From the NCBI GenBank assembly GCA_002221725.1, contig NJFT01000166.1, forward strand, positions 27,575-91,574: a stretch of DNA of 64,000 nucleotides, in the 5' to 3' direction. The notes under the pieces are model-generated. The model worked only from the letters and a program-made list of their open reading frames with translations, was not told the origin of the DNA and made no database searches. Shown here piece after piece: positions 48,370 through 59,908 of the stretch; positions within the stretch are counted from its first letter, which is position 1; every line of letters starts with the position of its first letter. The DNA comes from Scedosporium boydii. Lineage: Eukaryota; Ascomycota; Sordariomycetes; Microascales; Microascaceae. Both the position numbers and the translations under genes were made by a program.

Positions 48370-50225
48370 TCAAGTCCGCCCCTCCTTGCCGGAAACGTCC
48401 CCGTCAGACGAGACACCCTCCTTATCATTCGAAGAAACCGGGGCCCCTTCGCTAGTGACAACCTTGGCCCCAAAATGGCGTATTACGAGCCACGCAGGGA
48501 ATATGGAGATGCCCCATAGTCCGAAATTCAAGTACACTCCTCCGACCTCGGAGAATATCTTGACAGAGGACAGGCCGTAGCTAACAGCTTGCCACGCAGA
48601 TTCAGTACCGCGGAGGAGGCCGGCGTATCGAATCACCTCGGCTTCGTCTTTTGCAAGGTTGTGAATTACAAAGTACCTAGTTTTTACTTGTTAGAGATGT
48701 CAAAAGACCCCAGGGTAATAGAACTAGCGGGAGATGCCATGGATTGGATCCCAGATGTTGCAAGTAGAGTGGGGGAACCCAACATACAGGAACAAATAGT
48801 TGATCTGGAACCCCAGAGTCAAGAAGATAAACATCGCAAAAGCGGCCCCGAATCCGGGGCTAGTCCAGTCGTAGGTCGGTCGCGTAGTCCGGAATCTGGT
48901 GACAAGGACAGTCGCCCAGATCCACCAGCCGCCCTGCAATGTCAGGACCGTCCAGAAGGCGCCCCGAGAGCGAGTCCTGAGCGAGATTTTGGTGCGGTCA
49001 AGCCAGTGCTGTCAAAAGCCCAGAGGTTAGGATACATACACATATACAGGTCGGGAAAGGGCCCCACCTACCCCGAGAATGTTGCCAGCAATGACGGCGA
49101 CGATGCCGGAAAGGAACGAACCCAAGGCCCGGGCCCTGACGCTAAACCAAACTTTGCAAAAGGTATTAGAATCCAGAATTCAGGAGAGCGTGTCAGAAAT
49201 GTGGATGATTTTTTTTCTTCTTGCAAACTCACGAGACAAATAGGTAAAGAACACAGCTTCGGCAAACACAGCCTGGCCAATAAGCAAGACGATAAGACGA
49301 AACTCCCTTTTCAAGAAAAGCTTCGTCATCTCCTTGAGCTCAAGCCAAGGGTTCTGCACAATGGAGAGGTTGACCTTTCTCCCATCCTTTCGCTCCACCT
49401 GTTCTGGAGGTGTGAGAAGAAGACCGAGGAGTGGGCCGGTAGCCTGGATGGCGATGAAGATTAAAAACACCGTATAGGACACCTTTCCGGCCTCGTCGCG
49501 GTCGATGTTGAGCCCCAGGATGATGGCGCCTCCAATAATTTGGCCGCTGAGACGGTATGTGAGCCAGTATCCGAGGGCTTTTCCGCGATTCCAAGGTTCC
49601 GGGTAGGCAATGGCGATAGCTGCTTCGGCCATCCAAAACACCCCAGCCGATATGCCACACAGCGCAGCACCGAACAAAGTGAACCATTCGGTCCCGAACC
49701 GATTGTTAGTATAGAGACCAGCAGCATAGGGAGCAAAGCCGATCCTAAAACAAGGTTTAGCGCATACTCCCGCCAACATACGAATCGAAAATGTGAGGTG
49801 AAAAGAGACCAAGAAAACGAGAGGAAAAGATTGAACAAACATACGTTCCGAAAATGAGGGCCCCCTTGATCCCGACGTAACGGACGAGAACACCCGAAAA
49901 ATAGCACGACACAACCATGAGACAAAACGTCAGAGCATTGGCTCCGTTGACGAGGTACGGTTTAGCCGCGCCTCCAGCGCCGAGTGAATTCATGGCGCCC
50001 CAAATACCCGGAGCCGCAAGGTTGCAGAGACCCAGGATGGTCATGTTGTAAAACGTCGACTTGTGCCATCGCGCTGGAGTTGGTCTCGCATGCTTAGCCT
50101 TGGCCTTTTGCCGATCATGACGCATCTTTTCCGAGGGGACGGGAGTGCGACTAACCTGGATATTGTTGATCCTTAGGGGGAGCTTCTTCGCTTTCCCCGT
50201 GGGGTCCGCTTGTGTTGGCTGACAT
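48370..50225 (-). CDS. UNC93-like MFS transporter (DUF895 type)
   Basis: Five or more exons. ATG 50225 (MSANTSGPHGESEEAPPKDQ) encodes a hydrophilic tail joined by a GTTAGT..CAG intron to 'RWHKSTFYNMTILGLCNL'. The family hallmark 'APGIWGAMNSLGAGG' follows, then 'LIFGTIGFAPYAAGLY', 'GISAGVFWMAEAAIAIAYPE' and 'GQIIGGAIILGLNI'. A later intron restores 'YLSLWFSVRARALGSFLSG', and the last exons give the final TM segments and an acidic tail (DKEGVSSDGDVSGKEGRT). About 12 TM in all. Fungal members are unassigned transporters. Same strand as, and 0.6 kb from, a flavin monooxygenase, suggesting a small catabolic pair. Confidence 0.88.
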
Positions 50226-51755
50226 TTTCTGGTCCTATTGCTGGATCCCGACTGGTGCTGTTCTTGGTATTGATTATTCCGTCCGTCCTGTAAGAGAGGC
50301 GGGAGGGCTAGAGACGCCAGGGAGATTTGGGAGGGATTAAATACAAGTATACCACTGAAAAGTAAAGATATCTGCCGGTATCCGTCAATTCTGCATCCCA
50401 GACTGCTACTCTGGCATCTGCACCCCGCGGCCTGTGTTTACCATTGGCGACTCCCTCATGCCATTCCTGACCATCTCGGTGCTACCGTGAGCAGAGATAA
50501 CATCAAATGTCCTTCTAGCCAATTGGAAAGTTCCCGAGCGTGGTCGGTGACGACTCTGATGAGCACGCCATAATCCTACGCTTAACCGTACCTCTCAGAT
50601 CTTTGGCATGTTCTCTACGCCCTTCATACGAAACAAAGACACCTACTATCGAATTGCCATCATCCACGCTACATCTTCGTCGTAGAGCGGAAGTGCCACT
50701 CTGTCTACCAAACCCTTGCATTGGTACGAGATACCCATGGAGGTGATGTTTGGTGGGCACCCGCCGTGATGCGATGCAGGCCGCGGCTTCAATTCCCGGG
50801 CCCGGCGACGGGGCCGGTCTCGCTACATTAAAACTTGGCGGCAATGGTGTTCATCCCCGTTTCCCACAAAGACGCCCCAGAAAATTAATTAGGGAATGTT
50901 CTCAGGAGCCTAGTCACTATGTTGATTTGGAGATTCTGCTGAAAAGAGCAAGTTGCACCTCGGCATCGCACCGATCTCGGTATAGCCCCGGGACAGGGCC
51001 CCGCTTCGAGCCGAGCACGTCAACTCGGAGGCCAGTGGCACAACATGGGTGGGGGTTCACGGCCGGGGATCGAGCCCATCCGCAGAAAAAAAAATGAACC
51101 AGGACGTTCCCACGTGTGCAGTAAGACGATGCAACTTCATCCCGACAGCCTGAAAATATGCTACAAAAGATGTTGAGCTCTCGTTCTTCTATCTGAAATG
51201 GTCTTAGATAAGAGACCGTCGAATCCTTCACATACACGCTAAAACGTTTTCATGGACACTTCGTTCCGTTTGGGCTGGAGGTGGTGCGAAAGGCACTAGC
51301 TTATTACGAATATATATTTATCACTTGGTAACGGATGCTGTTTTTTCCTGGTAGGCAGCTATTGATGCTCGCAACGAAACTCAGCCGGGCTATTACGTTC
51401 GCGAGGACTATTTCAGTCAACTAGTAAAATTTAAGCCGCCAAGTTAAGAGTAAAGATGTGTTGTGATATGGGTCCTGACTCCTGAATGAGCCGTTGCGTG
51501 AGATCCTGGAGGGAGAATACCTAGCGACGAATTGCGCTTGGAGTGCGCCTATCGGGAAACTCTCACTACGCGGTACAGGTAAATGGCCTCAAGAGGAGAG
51601 GCAGCGCCCTGAAGAGTGTAGCAACTTCGTGAAGGGTCGGTCGTGGTGAGGGGCCTGATCCGAGTAGGGACCGCAGCGCGGTCAGCATTATAATTTATCT
51701 CGTAAGAGCTGCAGAGCGCGATTCTAAACTAATCTCCTTATCTCCGAAATCACTG
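50226..51755. other. Gene-poor stretch
   Basis: About 1.5 kb upstream of the UNC93-like gene. Open frames are short and unlike known families. No RNA gene is recognised. Confidence 0.4.
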
Positions 51756-52189
51756 CTAGGGACCCGCCTTCTCCAGAATTATCCTAACTTTTTCAAACGA
51801 AAGCGCAGAGGCAAGCATCATGGCCGTATGTCCACACCCATCCGTCGCCATTGAGTCAATGTCTTCCCTTCTGGAGTGTTCGTCCTTTGGGTCATTCTCT
51901 CATGCCCGACTAGGGCCTCGATAAAATCCGCAGCATGATGAGCAATGGCTAAATGTATTGACGCGCTCCCGCTGATGTCTTTGGCATCGGTACCCAGAAC
52001 CCACCCGTCGTTGTATATCAACTCGTGGATTTCCTTTCTTCCGTACCATGCCGCGAAGTGATAGTGGTTGCGTGTTTCCACAACTGCGCTCGTTTTAGCC
52101 TTTAGCGGCAAGTGGTCCCAGAGAGCTTTCACGGCCTCCAAATAGGATCCATCGTTCGGTGCCATGGCGCAGTTCACTACGATCGGGGC
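51756..52189 (-). pseudogene. Ankyrin-repeat gene fragment, frame-broken
   Basis: Reads from an acceptor-like TTTTAG (52190) as 'YLEAVKALWDHLP', 'HYHFAAWYGRKEIHELI' and 'ASIHLAIAHHAADFIEAL', that is, about three degenerate ankyrin repeats. At the two-A run 51864-51865 (coding strand) one base is missing; the next frame gives 'GCGHTAMMLASALSFEKVR' and 'IILEKAGP' before a stop. No credible upstream exon with more repeats or an effector domain was found. Most likely the relic tail of an ankyrin protein. The repeat identity is from the pattern HxAxxxGxxxx and HTAxMLA. Confidence 0.55.
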
Positions 52190-53712
52190 CTAAAAGGACG
52201 AAAAAAGGTTCCAGAGAACCTGTCATAGCCGGCATCCAGGCGCCTGGTCTCGTCGATCTTGATCCCCGTTCTTCTGATCCATCACTGGTTTCCTGGATTT
52301 TGACAGAATAAAGCCATAAAGAGAGAATAGTGTCAAGACCATCGGCCAACATGGTCCACCGTGTCCCGGTCCCCGTAACCATCATTTAGATCGCCTCACC
52401 ACTGCTATGAGTTGGCAATATCTAGGAGAAGTGGTCGCCCTTGATAGTAGGTGGCAATGTGTGTAGCGTAAGCTCTATCGCAGCGGCTAGTGCCACTGTC
52501 TCGCCAGACGCAACCCCAAGCCACCTGGCCAGATTTGCCATGGATTTTTGGGCTTCCACGATTTGTTTAGTATTCGAAGACTAAAAGCGCGCGATATTTT
52601 GGTTCGCGTGAGCGGCTCTTTTTGGAGTGCCTCATCTCCCGACCTAGATTCAGCTCCGCCTTGCATCAGCCCTCATCAGCCCTCATCAGTCCTCGCTGAG
52701 CAGACCACCCTCAGCCCGGACATGCCAAGGAGCTGAGGGAGGTTCTCGTCGTTACGCCCGATGAGATTTGGACTAGGCCAGGTATTAAGCGTACTTCGGA
52801 CTGGGCGGCCGAGGGCGGGTTCATTGGCGTCGGCGAGAAGGGGAGCCCTGCTGTTGAGCCGCTTTGGACGGATAGACAGTCTCTGCTTTGTACTTTCGAG
52901 TTTTTTTCCTTTTTTTTTTTTTTTCTTTTTTCTCCCCCCCCTCAGAACAAGCCAGCAATTAGAGCGAGGAAAACACGCGGGTTACCCGTGGGTGACCCAT
53001 AGGGTTTGTAGCCTACTATACCCACGAGTAAATAGTAAATATAATGAACGTTAAAAGAGTTCATACACAGAATGCATATGCCGAACGTGTGACGGTAATC
53101 TATAGGTTGAATGCCCTACGCGAAAACCCATGTGCGAAGTCCATATATGGAATCTGTATGTAAGTAATATGTTAAATACCTTTGGTACCTTTTGGGGTAT
53201 TCCCTCCAGTACTCAGCATAACCCTAGTACAGTAATTACTCTATTTGGATGGTAAAGCATCACGAATGGGCGGTTCGGCTGGTTTGACGCACAAGGTCCT
53301 CACCTTTGCTTGCTTTTAACGGCCTCTTCCATCAACATCTCGGTGCTAGCTTGATAGGCCATCCATCGAAACTGTGCGGCCATCCTGGTTGTTCTCACTA
53401 CTCAATAAAACCGTAAGGAATAGTCCGTATAACTGGCTCAGCCATTCGGCAGCATTCTGATCGCACAGCCCTCAACATGCGCCTCATACGCCGCATTATC
53501 CACATTCAGCTTTGCGCAGGGTCTTGGCCTGCATACAGGCAGGACCAGGCTGCGTACGTCAACCCCTCTCTCAGCGAACTCGCCCCAAGACTCCTTTCCA
53601 CCCTCATCAACAAGGCCTCTAGCGCCCAAGAAGCGATTCCATAATAGTTTCTTATAGAGTCGCTGCGATTCAATAGTATAGACCCCGACTCGGCGGCTCC
53701 TGCGCGATCAAA
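52190..53712. other. Gene-poor stretch with repeats and poly-T/C tract
   Basis: Contains repeat fragment C (52585-52735) and a pyrimidine run at about 52900-52942 (T tracts then seven or more C). No gene is supported; the last 200 bp precede the Hsp70-like fusion gene. Confidence 0.45.
52585..52735. repeat. Dispersed repeat fragment C with CCTCATCAGC minisatellite
   Basis: Block aagcgcgcgatattttgg, then ttcgcgtgagcggctcttt, matches the order seen at 35755-35875. It is followed by three copies of a 10-bp unit (cctcatcagc) at 52664-52692 and by gctgagcag. Likely a decayed mobile-element end; no transposase is present. Confidence 0.4.
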
Positions 53713-56700
53713 ATGGATCCGCTATCGATTGCCGCCTCCTCATTCTCCATCGCGGGGGGGATTGCCAAGGCCGTTATCGCCGTGGTCGAGTTCGCCCGCG
53801 AGGCAAAAGCCGCGGCAGAGGATCTCAACACCGTTACGAGAGAGCTCCAGGCCTTATCATCCATTCTTGAGCCTTTGACTCGCAGCCTATCGAAGGCCCC
53901 CAAGGGCACGGTATCTGCAGCCCTCGGTCAGCAGCTCGAGTCCTCTTTGGATGGCTGTGGGTTGGTTGTGCGTCAAATTGAAACCACGGTCAATAAATAC
54001 CAGCGCGACGGGGCGTGGCCGAGGGCGAAATGGGTGATGTTCGGGCGCGGAGACATGGCGAAGCTTAGGGAGAGCCTCGAGGCGTACAAGATGGCCCTGA
54101 GCCTGGGGCTGCACGCCATCTCCATGTAGGTACCCCTTCCTTCTTTCACCCTTTTCTTCTTCCACACTTCTTAAGGACACTGCTAATCGTATTGTTAGGG
54201 CCGTTGAGGAGAGTATCAAACGAGATACGGACGTACTTCAAAGCGATACCCGGGTCCTTCGACAATACGCGACGGCCATTAAAGTGAACACGGACGAGAT
54301 ACTCGCTCGCGTCAACAGCATTCGCCGCGGCGATGGGAATAAAAATGCTACACGGGTCGAGCAGTGGATAGAGGAGATGACAATTTTGTCCTCGTATGCC
54401 GAGACAACTTACCAAGAAACAGTCATCGATCCGGGGGATGCGAGAGACATGGTTCTAGAAAAGGCCGACATGGCGACCTTAAGTGATAGCAGGAATCCCG
54501 GCGGTGATGGTCTAGCGGTCATAGAGGAACACCATTCGTTTGGCCACCTCGGCCGGCGAGAAGACGGCGAAGGGACCATGAAAGGTGAGCATACCTGCTT
54601 TTTCTTTCTCTTTGTTTCCATCTTGCACGAAGAGTATTAAACCAGATTTCGATCAACAGGTCAAGGTTGGACTCCCGCCCAGTCATCCCAGTCAAGTAAC
54701 GCGGGAAGTAGCGCAGGCATCGCGAATGCTAGGCATCCCACGAGTAGCACGAGCTCTGAAACTCCCGGGGGGCGATGGGGTGCTACCGGAGCCGATGTAA
54801 TCGATAGATTAGACCTGCTTGTAGCCATAGACATTGGGCGCACCTCTGCAGGTAACCTTCTATCTTTCCACCCCCCATTCCCCGCAGATCCCACTTACTG
54901 ATGCAAGGCAGCTGTGGCCTGGACGACACAAGACATCCCAATGCAGGTTATTGAAAACTGGCCTGGCGGTGAGGGAGATACAAGGGTGCCGACAGTGGTG
55001 GTATATGATAGGGATCAGAACCTCTCATCCTGGGGGTTCCTGTGTGCAGGGGATACTGGCCCAGACAAGGTTCTCCACGAATGTCCTTGGGCCGGGGATC
55101 TCGGAAATCCTGACAGACTCTCAGCGGGGTCTATTTCTGGCCGTCTTTACTTGATTGACTTCCTCGATCAACTCTACCGCCACATCAAGAGAACCATCTC
55201 GTCCGCCCTCGGTATGGACGCCCAGGACTGGGCGGCACTGGGCGTCGAGTTCCACTTTACCCTCCCGGACCAATTCCACCTGAGTCTTCGGAACGCTGAT
55301 CTTTCGTTACCCCGTTTTGGCAGTGATGACCGGGATAAGATCCTGAAGAAATACTGCGATATCAAAAACATTTTAAGAAAAGCCGGTATTGGCATCGGTG
55401 GGCCTCGGCACTGCTCTGTGGTAGGGCTTACCGAGATGGAAGCAGCCGCCAACACCATCTTAGAAGAGCACGCGATGTCCATGAAGCCATTTCACACCCT
55501 ACTAATGAACCTCGAAGCCTCACATGCAACGATTGTAGCAGCTGACCGCGACTACTTCGAAACTCCCCGCGGCAGCACCAAGGCAGTTTCGGACATGGTC
55601 GACAAGTATTCAATTTGGCTGGTCCCCATACCCCAATTTGATACCCTTTTCACAGACCATGTGCGAGCGCGCCTGCAAGAACATCCCGAGGTTGAGTTCC
55701 AATTAGGCATCGCCCCAGCAGAGCGCCTAGCTCACACCCTCGACTTTCGGGACATCTCCGATGTCTTACACAAATCCATTCTGCCACAAGACCTTTACAG
55801 GCTTCCGCTGGGAGGCGTCTCGAAAGCTTTTAAGTACGAGCCTTTAAAAATTGAGGATGGGACGATAGGATTCACTGGGTAAGTTCACTCTTTGGTTAGC
55901 AGTGGCCGTACGCATTTCATTGACCCCGCGCAGAGAAGAAATCCTCCTCGTCTTGGATCGCTTGGCCCGTCGGATTTGTACCTTGATACAGAAACATCTC
56001 CAGCGCACTAAACACGGGGTAAGCATCTAGTTTGAGCGAAGCGCACGCCCGGTAGCGGTTTTTGACGTAATATAGTCCTTTCAAACCATTAGGATGATGG
56101 AAACGACGGAGACGCCAAGCCATCTCATCGATCGTGTTCAGAAAGCCATGGCCATGCTAGATGTATTCAAAGTAATCCCCAACCCGGCCCAAAACAAAGA
56201 CTTGACCGCTGTTGAGGGCCTCCTCCTTTGTCGCAATGCATGGCATATTGATAACACCCGGCCCCGATTATGGTGCCTGGGCGACCTGCAGCCCCAAATA
56301 AGGGTCAAGGCTCGACAGGACGAGAATACATTTGTCACTGTACACAAGGCTCTACGAGACGAGAATACCATTGTCACTGTATATGATTGGATTGGTATAC
56401 CCTTATCCCCATACGCCCCTATAAAGCTGAGCGTTCACATCGAGATTAAGGGCCGTTACAACTACGAGGCCGATCCCGAGGTGGATTTCGACATATTTTA
56501 TGACGATCTAGAATCTACGAAGCTCTGCACAGTCTCATGGACCATAAAACGGGCTTATTTTATAGTGGACAAGGAGAAGGATAGACGATGGTATAGGTCT
56601 ACACGGAAAACCTGGCAGATCCAGTTCGACATGATTCTTTTCATGGTAGACCCCCTCAAGTCTGGCCCACAGTTTGAGATCCACTTGAGGGATTTCTCAT

Positions 56701-56783
56701 CGGAGGTTGTCCTGCGTCCAAAGTCAGTGGTGTGGCACGAGGAGCCGCCTTATGCTGTTTTAGGCTTTTGGGAGAGAAAATAA
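53713..56783 (+). CDS. STAND-type helical N-domain fused to a diverged Hsp70-like domain
   Basis: Six exons (53713-54125, 54199-54584, 54660-54851, 54912-55878, 55934-56018, 56076-56783) join in frame to 916 residues. Residues 1-about 240 are a helical N-terminal domain like those of fungal STAND proteins ('MDPLSIAASSFSIAGGIAKA'). After a Ser/Gly linker comes an Hsp70/actin-fold-like part: 'LLVAIDIGRTSAAVAW' is phosphate loop 1, followed by 'VIENWPGGEGDTRVPTVVVYD', as in fungal Hsp70-12A-like proteins. The second phosphate loop (usually DxGGGTxD) should fall after 'TEMEAAANTILEEHA' but reads 'LLMNLEASHATIV', so ATP hydrolysis is doubtful. The C-terminal 235 residues include 'NKDLTAVEGLLLCRN' and a beta-rich domain. 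The role is unknown; a signalling sensor using an Hsp70 fold is my inference. Confidence 0.82.
56316..56391 (+). repeat. In-frame tandem duplication in the Hsp70-like C-terminus
   Basis: Codons for RQDENTFVTVHKAL are followed directly by RDENTIVTVYDW. The units share [R]-DENT-x-VTV. At DNA level gacgagaata and ttgtcactgta recur about 39 bp apart. Confidence 0.7.
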
Positions 56784-58084
56784 AGGCCAGGTTAGTGTGC
56801 CTCGGGAAAAGCGATGGGATCCGATAGGGACCGCCTGACGCGGACTGCCCCTTGCCGAACTACCTCTGGGATTACTAAATCCTAACAATCACTATGGTTA
56901 CAACCATGATCAAGATTGGAAACGATGTCTACTTGCTATTATATACTTTACTGTTTACTAGTCAATTTACTTAATTCTATGGACCACACTTGCATACGCA
57001 TAATGGCCCTGAGTGAGTGTTTGACTACCTCACTCCTCTACCAAACATTCTACGATGTCTGCTATAACTGGGCCTTCGAGGCTGGCAAAGGAAAGGGCAT
57101 GGCGATCTTGTACCGTGAGTGCTTGTTGGGGAAGTGTGAAACAGAATGAATTGACCAGTGGAACATGGAGTTGGGAGTTTATTAGTGCAAGAGTGAGTAC
57201 ATTCCATTGCGAGAAGCCTGCATACAGAAGTTAATGCTGGGTAGGTATCAACGTGACCCTCAATTACATCCCTATCAAGCCTTCAGAATCCCATGCTACT
57301 GCAAGCATTGATTCCTCTAGCTGCCGTCTTGGCGGGTACTTTACTAACCGAGTCATCCTAATAGCTTTTGCTATATGTAACATGTAACTGCCTCAGCTAG
57401 TAAGCTGTGATAGTAGACTACCTATGGGAAGTAGATAGTTCCTATTGAAAGCCCCGGTGACCAGCTATATGTCGTTAATTGTAAAAAGAAAAAAATAAGC
57501 AAGGAAAGATGAGCCCGCAAAGGGTGAGCTACTTACGGGTCCAGGTCAGTTATGAGGTTGTCAGCAAAGTCGTCGCTGTCATCTGCTGAAGCGGGATCCG
57601 GGACTCTGCCGGACAAACTAAGCGGAGAATCAAGACATGGGCGGTTACGTACGTCACCACCCTGGCTAGTCCTGGCTCCCCAGCAGTCTGTTGACAATAG
57701 CAAAATTTTGCGGGGAAGAGGTGTTCTCAGACGGTGGAGATTATGCAACGATTTTGACGAGCTCCACGCGAGGTTTTCTATTTCGTTCTTCTGGGAAACA
57801 GAATCTTGACTGGTGGAATCCAGCCAGCCACCCTTTCTGCCTGCTACTACTGGGCGAGGTTGGGATATCATTTCGAACAAGGACGAATAACGGCTCGGGC
57901 TGTGCTTGGAGGGTGTAGCCATTTGCACAGCCCGATGACCGTGTAATAAAAGTAACCATGAGGCCGGCCAACTGAAGCCATGCGTACTAGGGCGGCTGGA
58001 ATACGGGAACCTTAGTCCCAGGGATTTGCTACTGCTACGGTGGCGAATACACCTATGTCAGAAGAGCATTGCATATATATGTAT
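56784..58084. other. Intergenic, no supported gene
   Basis: About 1.3 kb between convergent genes. A minus-strand open frame of 131 codons (57533-57928) ends next to a GTAAGT but lacks any recognisable domain or second exon, so it is not called. Confidence 0.4.
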
Positions 58085-59908
58085 CTAGGTGAGATATTTC
58101 GAGGTACTCGACGCCGATGCGGCTTGAGTCTCTTCCTCCCGAACTGGTAGATGTGCCACGGTCCCGTTTTGTCTCCGCCGCTCTATCTCAACACATCGAT
58201 AATACTGCAAATCTTCCCTCGCATTTTTCGCAGTCTCCTTCATCCAGCGCTCACCCATAGTTGCAATGTCATCATCCCTCATGGCAGCCGAGAGTATCGC
58301 CTCACAGTCCCAGCAAAGACACCTCGAGTACTCCTCATCAAACGCACCTTCGTATGCCTTGCGTGTGAGCTGCTCCCCATGGCTCAGGAACTGCGTGCTA
58401 AGTTTGTCGTTGTGATCGATGAATCTACCCGCTATCTGCTCCATAGCGGTCTTGTACCAAATGTGCGATAGCTGGTGGGTATGCCAGGCCAAATCCATGT
58501 CTAGCGTCGGGACGATGGTCGAGCCGGCCTTGATCCTGAACAGTTGGGTAAAGTTGTCATATCTATCTAGAGCGCGGCTTAGCGTGCCGGCAAATGCCGG
58601 GCTTCGGATCCACAGATGAGCGTGCATCTTGTCGACGAACGCGCCCTGACGCACAACGTTTTCGCAGAGGGACAGGAGTTGGTATCGCCGTTTTCCGGTC
58701 TCAACCAGAAGGAGCAGGAAGGCGTGAACGGTAGGTTCTTTGCCGGCTGCTGCTTCGTGACTGCTCAGACACTCGGAAGGGCTGGCAGCACCCCGGAGGT
58801 CATCGCCACAGTACCATTTCAGGGCTTTATGTACAAGACTATCAAATTTGTGGTTGCCGGTGAAACCGATGCAACCATAGAGGTCGCCGTCTAACCCCGT
58901 GGCTTCAACAAACCATTCTTCGGCGGGCTTGGGCATGTTGTATTCGAACTCAGTTCGCGACGAGTCCACCGCTCGATGCTATATTCCAAATTTTGTTAAC
59001 TTGGTCCGAATGGGAGGGGTGTGAATAGCCGTCGAGGACAGTATTAGATACGCACAATCTGGACCCAAGGAAAAGGTGCATGCTTAAGATAAGGCAGGGC
59101 ATGCCGGCCACAGAATAGCTGGTAGTCGCCAGGATTAAGAAGGAAGGAATGCCAGATAATCAAAACATCTGGCCAAAGAGTTAGAAGCCGGTTCAAGAGT
59201 CAAGATGGGGCAGGGAGGTCGGATGACGAGGAGGAAAGTCACCTAGAGGAGGTAAGTGAGGAATCCTCGCTTCGGCATGCGGGCCACCGACTTCGCGCAT
59301 CAACGCTTCAATCTTCTCCGACCAGATCATAAATCGCGTGGCCGCAAGCTCTAGGTAGACGCGCCACTTCCGCCTTGAACGTTCCTCAAAAGTTGGATCC
59401 TTGATGGATGTCGGCTTGTTTTCATACTTTCGGTGACCCACCCAGGTTCGGCGATACACAGTCTTGGTCGAGAGTCTGATTCCAAGAGCCCAGTCTAGTG
59501 CCCTGGTGGAAATAATGCGCGTTCGGAGAGCATGGATTACCTCCAGAAGCTCGAGGTGGACAGCACATTCGCTAGCCGTTGGGAGGGTGGTTGCGGATTT
59601 TGGTGGCTCATCAGTGAGGGACCGGAAGACGTCGGGGGACGGTATAATCGGCTGGTCCGGGTCGCGAGAAGCCGGGCGAAACTTCGTTGGCGTTGTCTCC
59701 GGGGATCGGACGGTTTGTGACAAGGGGTTGTCATACCAGCGGGTTTCGCCTTGCCCGCAGCGATGGACTATTTGTAGATGGAGGGAGTGAATATCCTCCA
59801 TGGTGGGCATATCTTTAAACCCGCGCATATTGAGTAGTCCCACGCTTGTGAATACACTTCGGGGCGCCTGTCAGTGATAATAGAGGGATCTGATTGACTT
59901 GAGGCCAT
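58085..59908 (-). CDS. DUF1399 / glycine-rich-domain-protein-like (GRDP), without Gly tail
   Basis: Three exons (59908-59243, 59168-59056, 58978-58085), 557 residues if one missing base is allowed. DUF1399 modules are seen twice: 'LDVLIIWHSFLLNPGDYQL' across intron 1, and 'TLDMDLAWHTHQLSHIWY' in exon 3, each with the hallmark D-x2-(W)-H core. Later comes a Cys/acidic segment, 'FDEEYSRCLCWDCEAIL'. The start MASSQSDPSIITDRRPEVYS belongs to the family, but at 59817-59819 a T-run one base short breaks the frame before 'DMPTMEDIHSLHLQIV'; otherwise translation would begin at ATG 59843. Plant GRDPs take part in osmotic-stress and ABA responses; nothing is assigned in fungi. It faces the 60647 gene head to head. 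Confidence 0.75.

Noticed and set aside
52095..52385. Minus-strand open frame as possible first exon of the ankyrin relic
   Set aside because: No ankyrin pattern, and the splice join to 52189 gives no family-like sequence.
57533..57928. 131-codon minus-strand frame ending at a GTAAGT
   Set aside because: No domain, no partner exon and biased composition. Not enough to call a gene.
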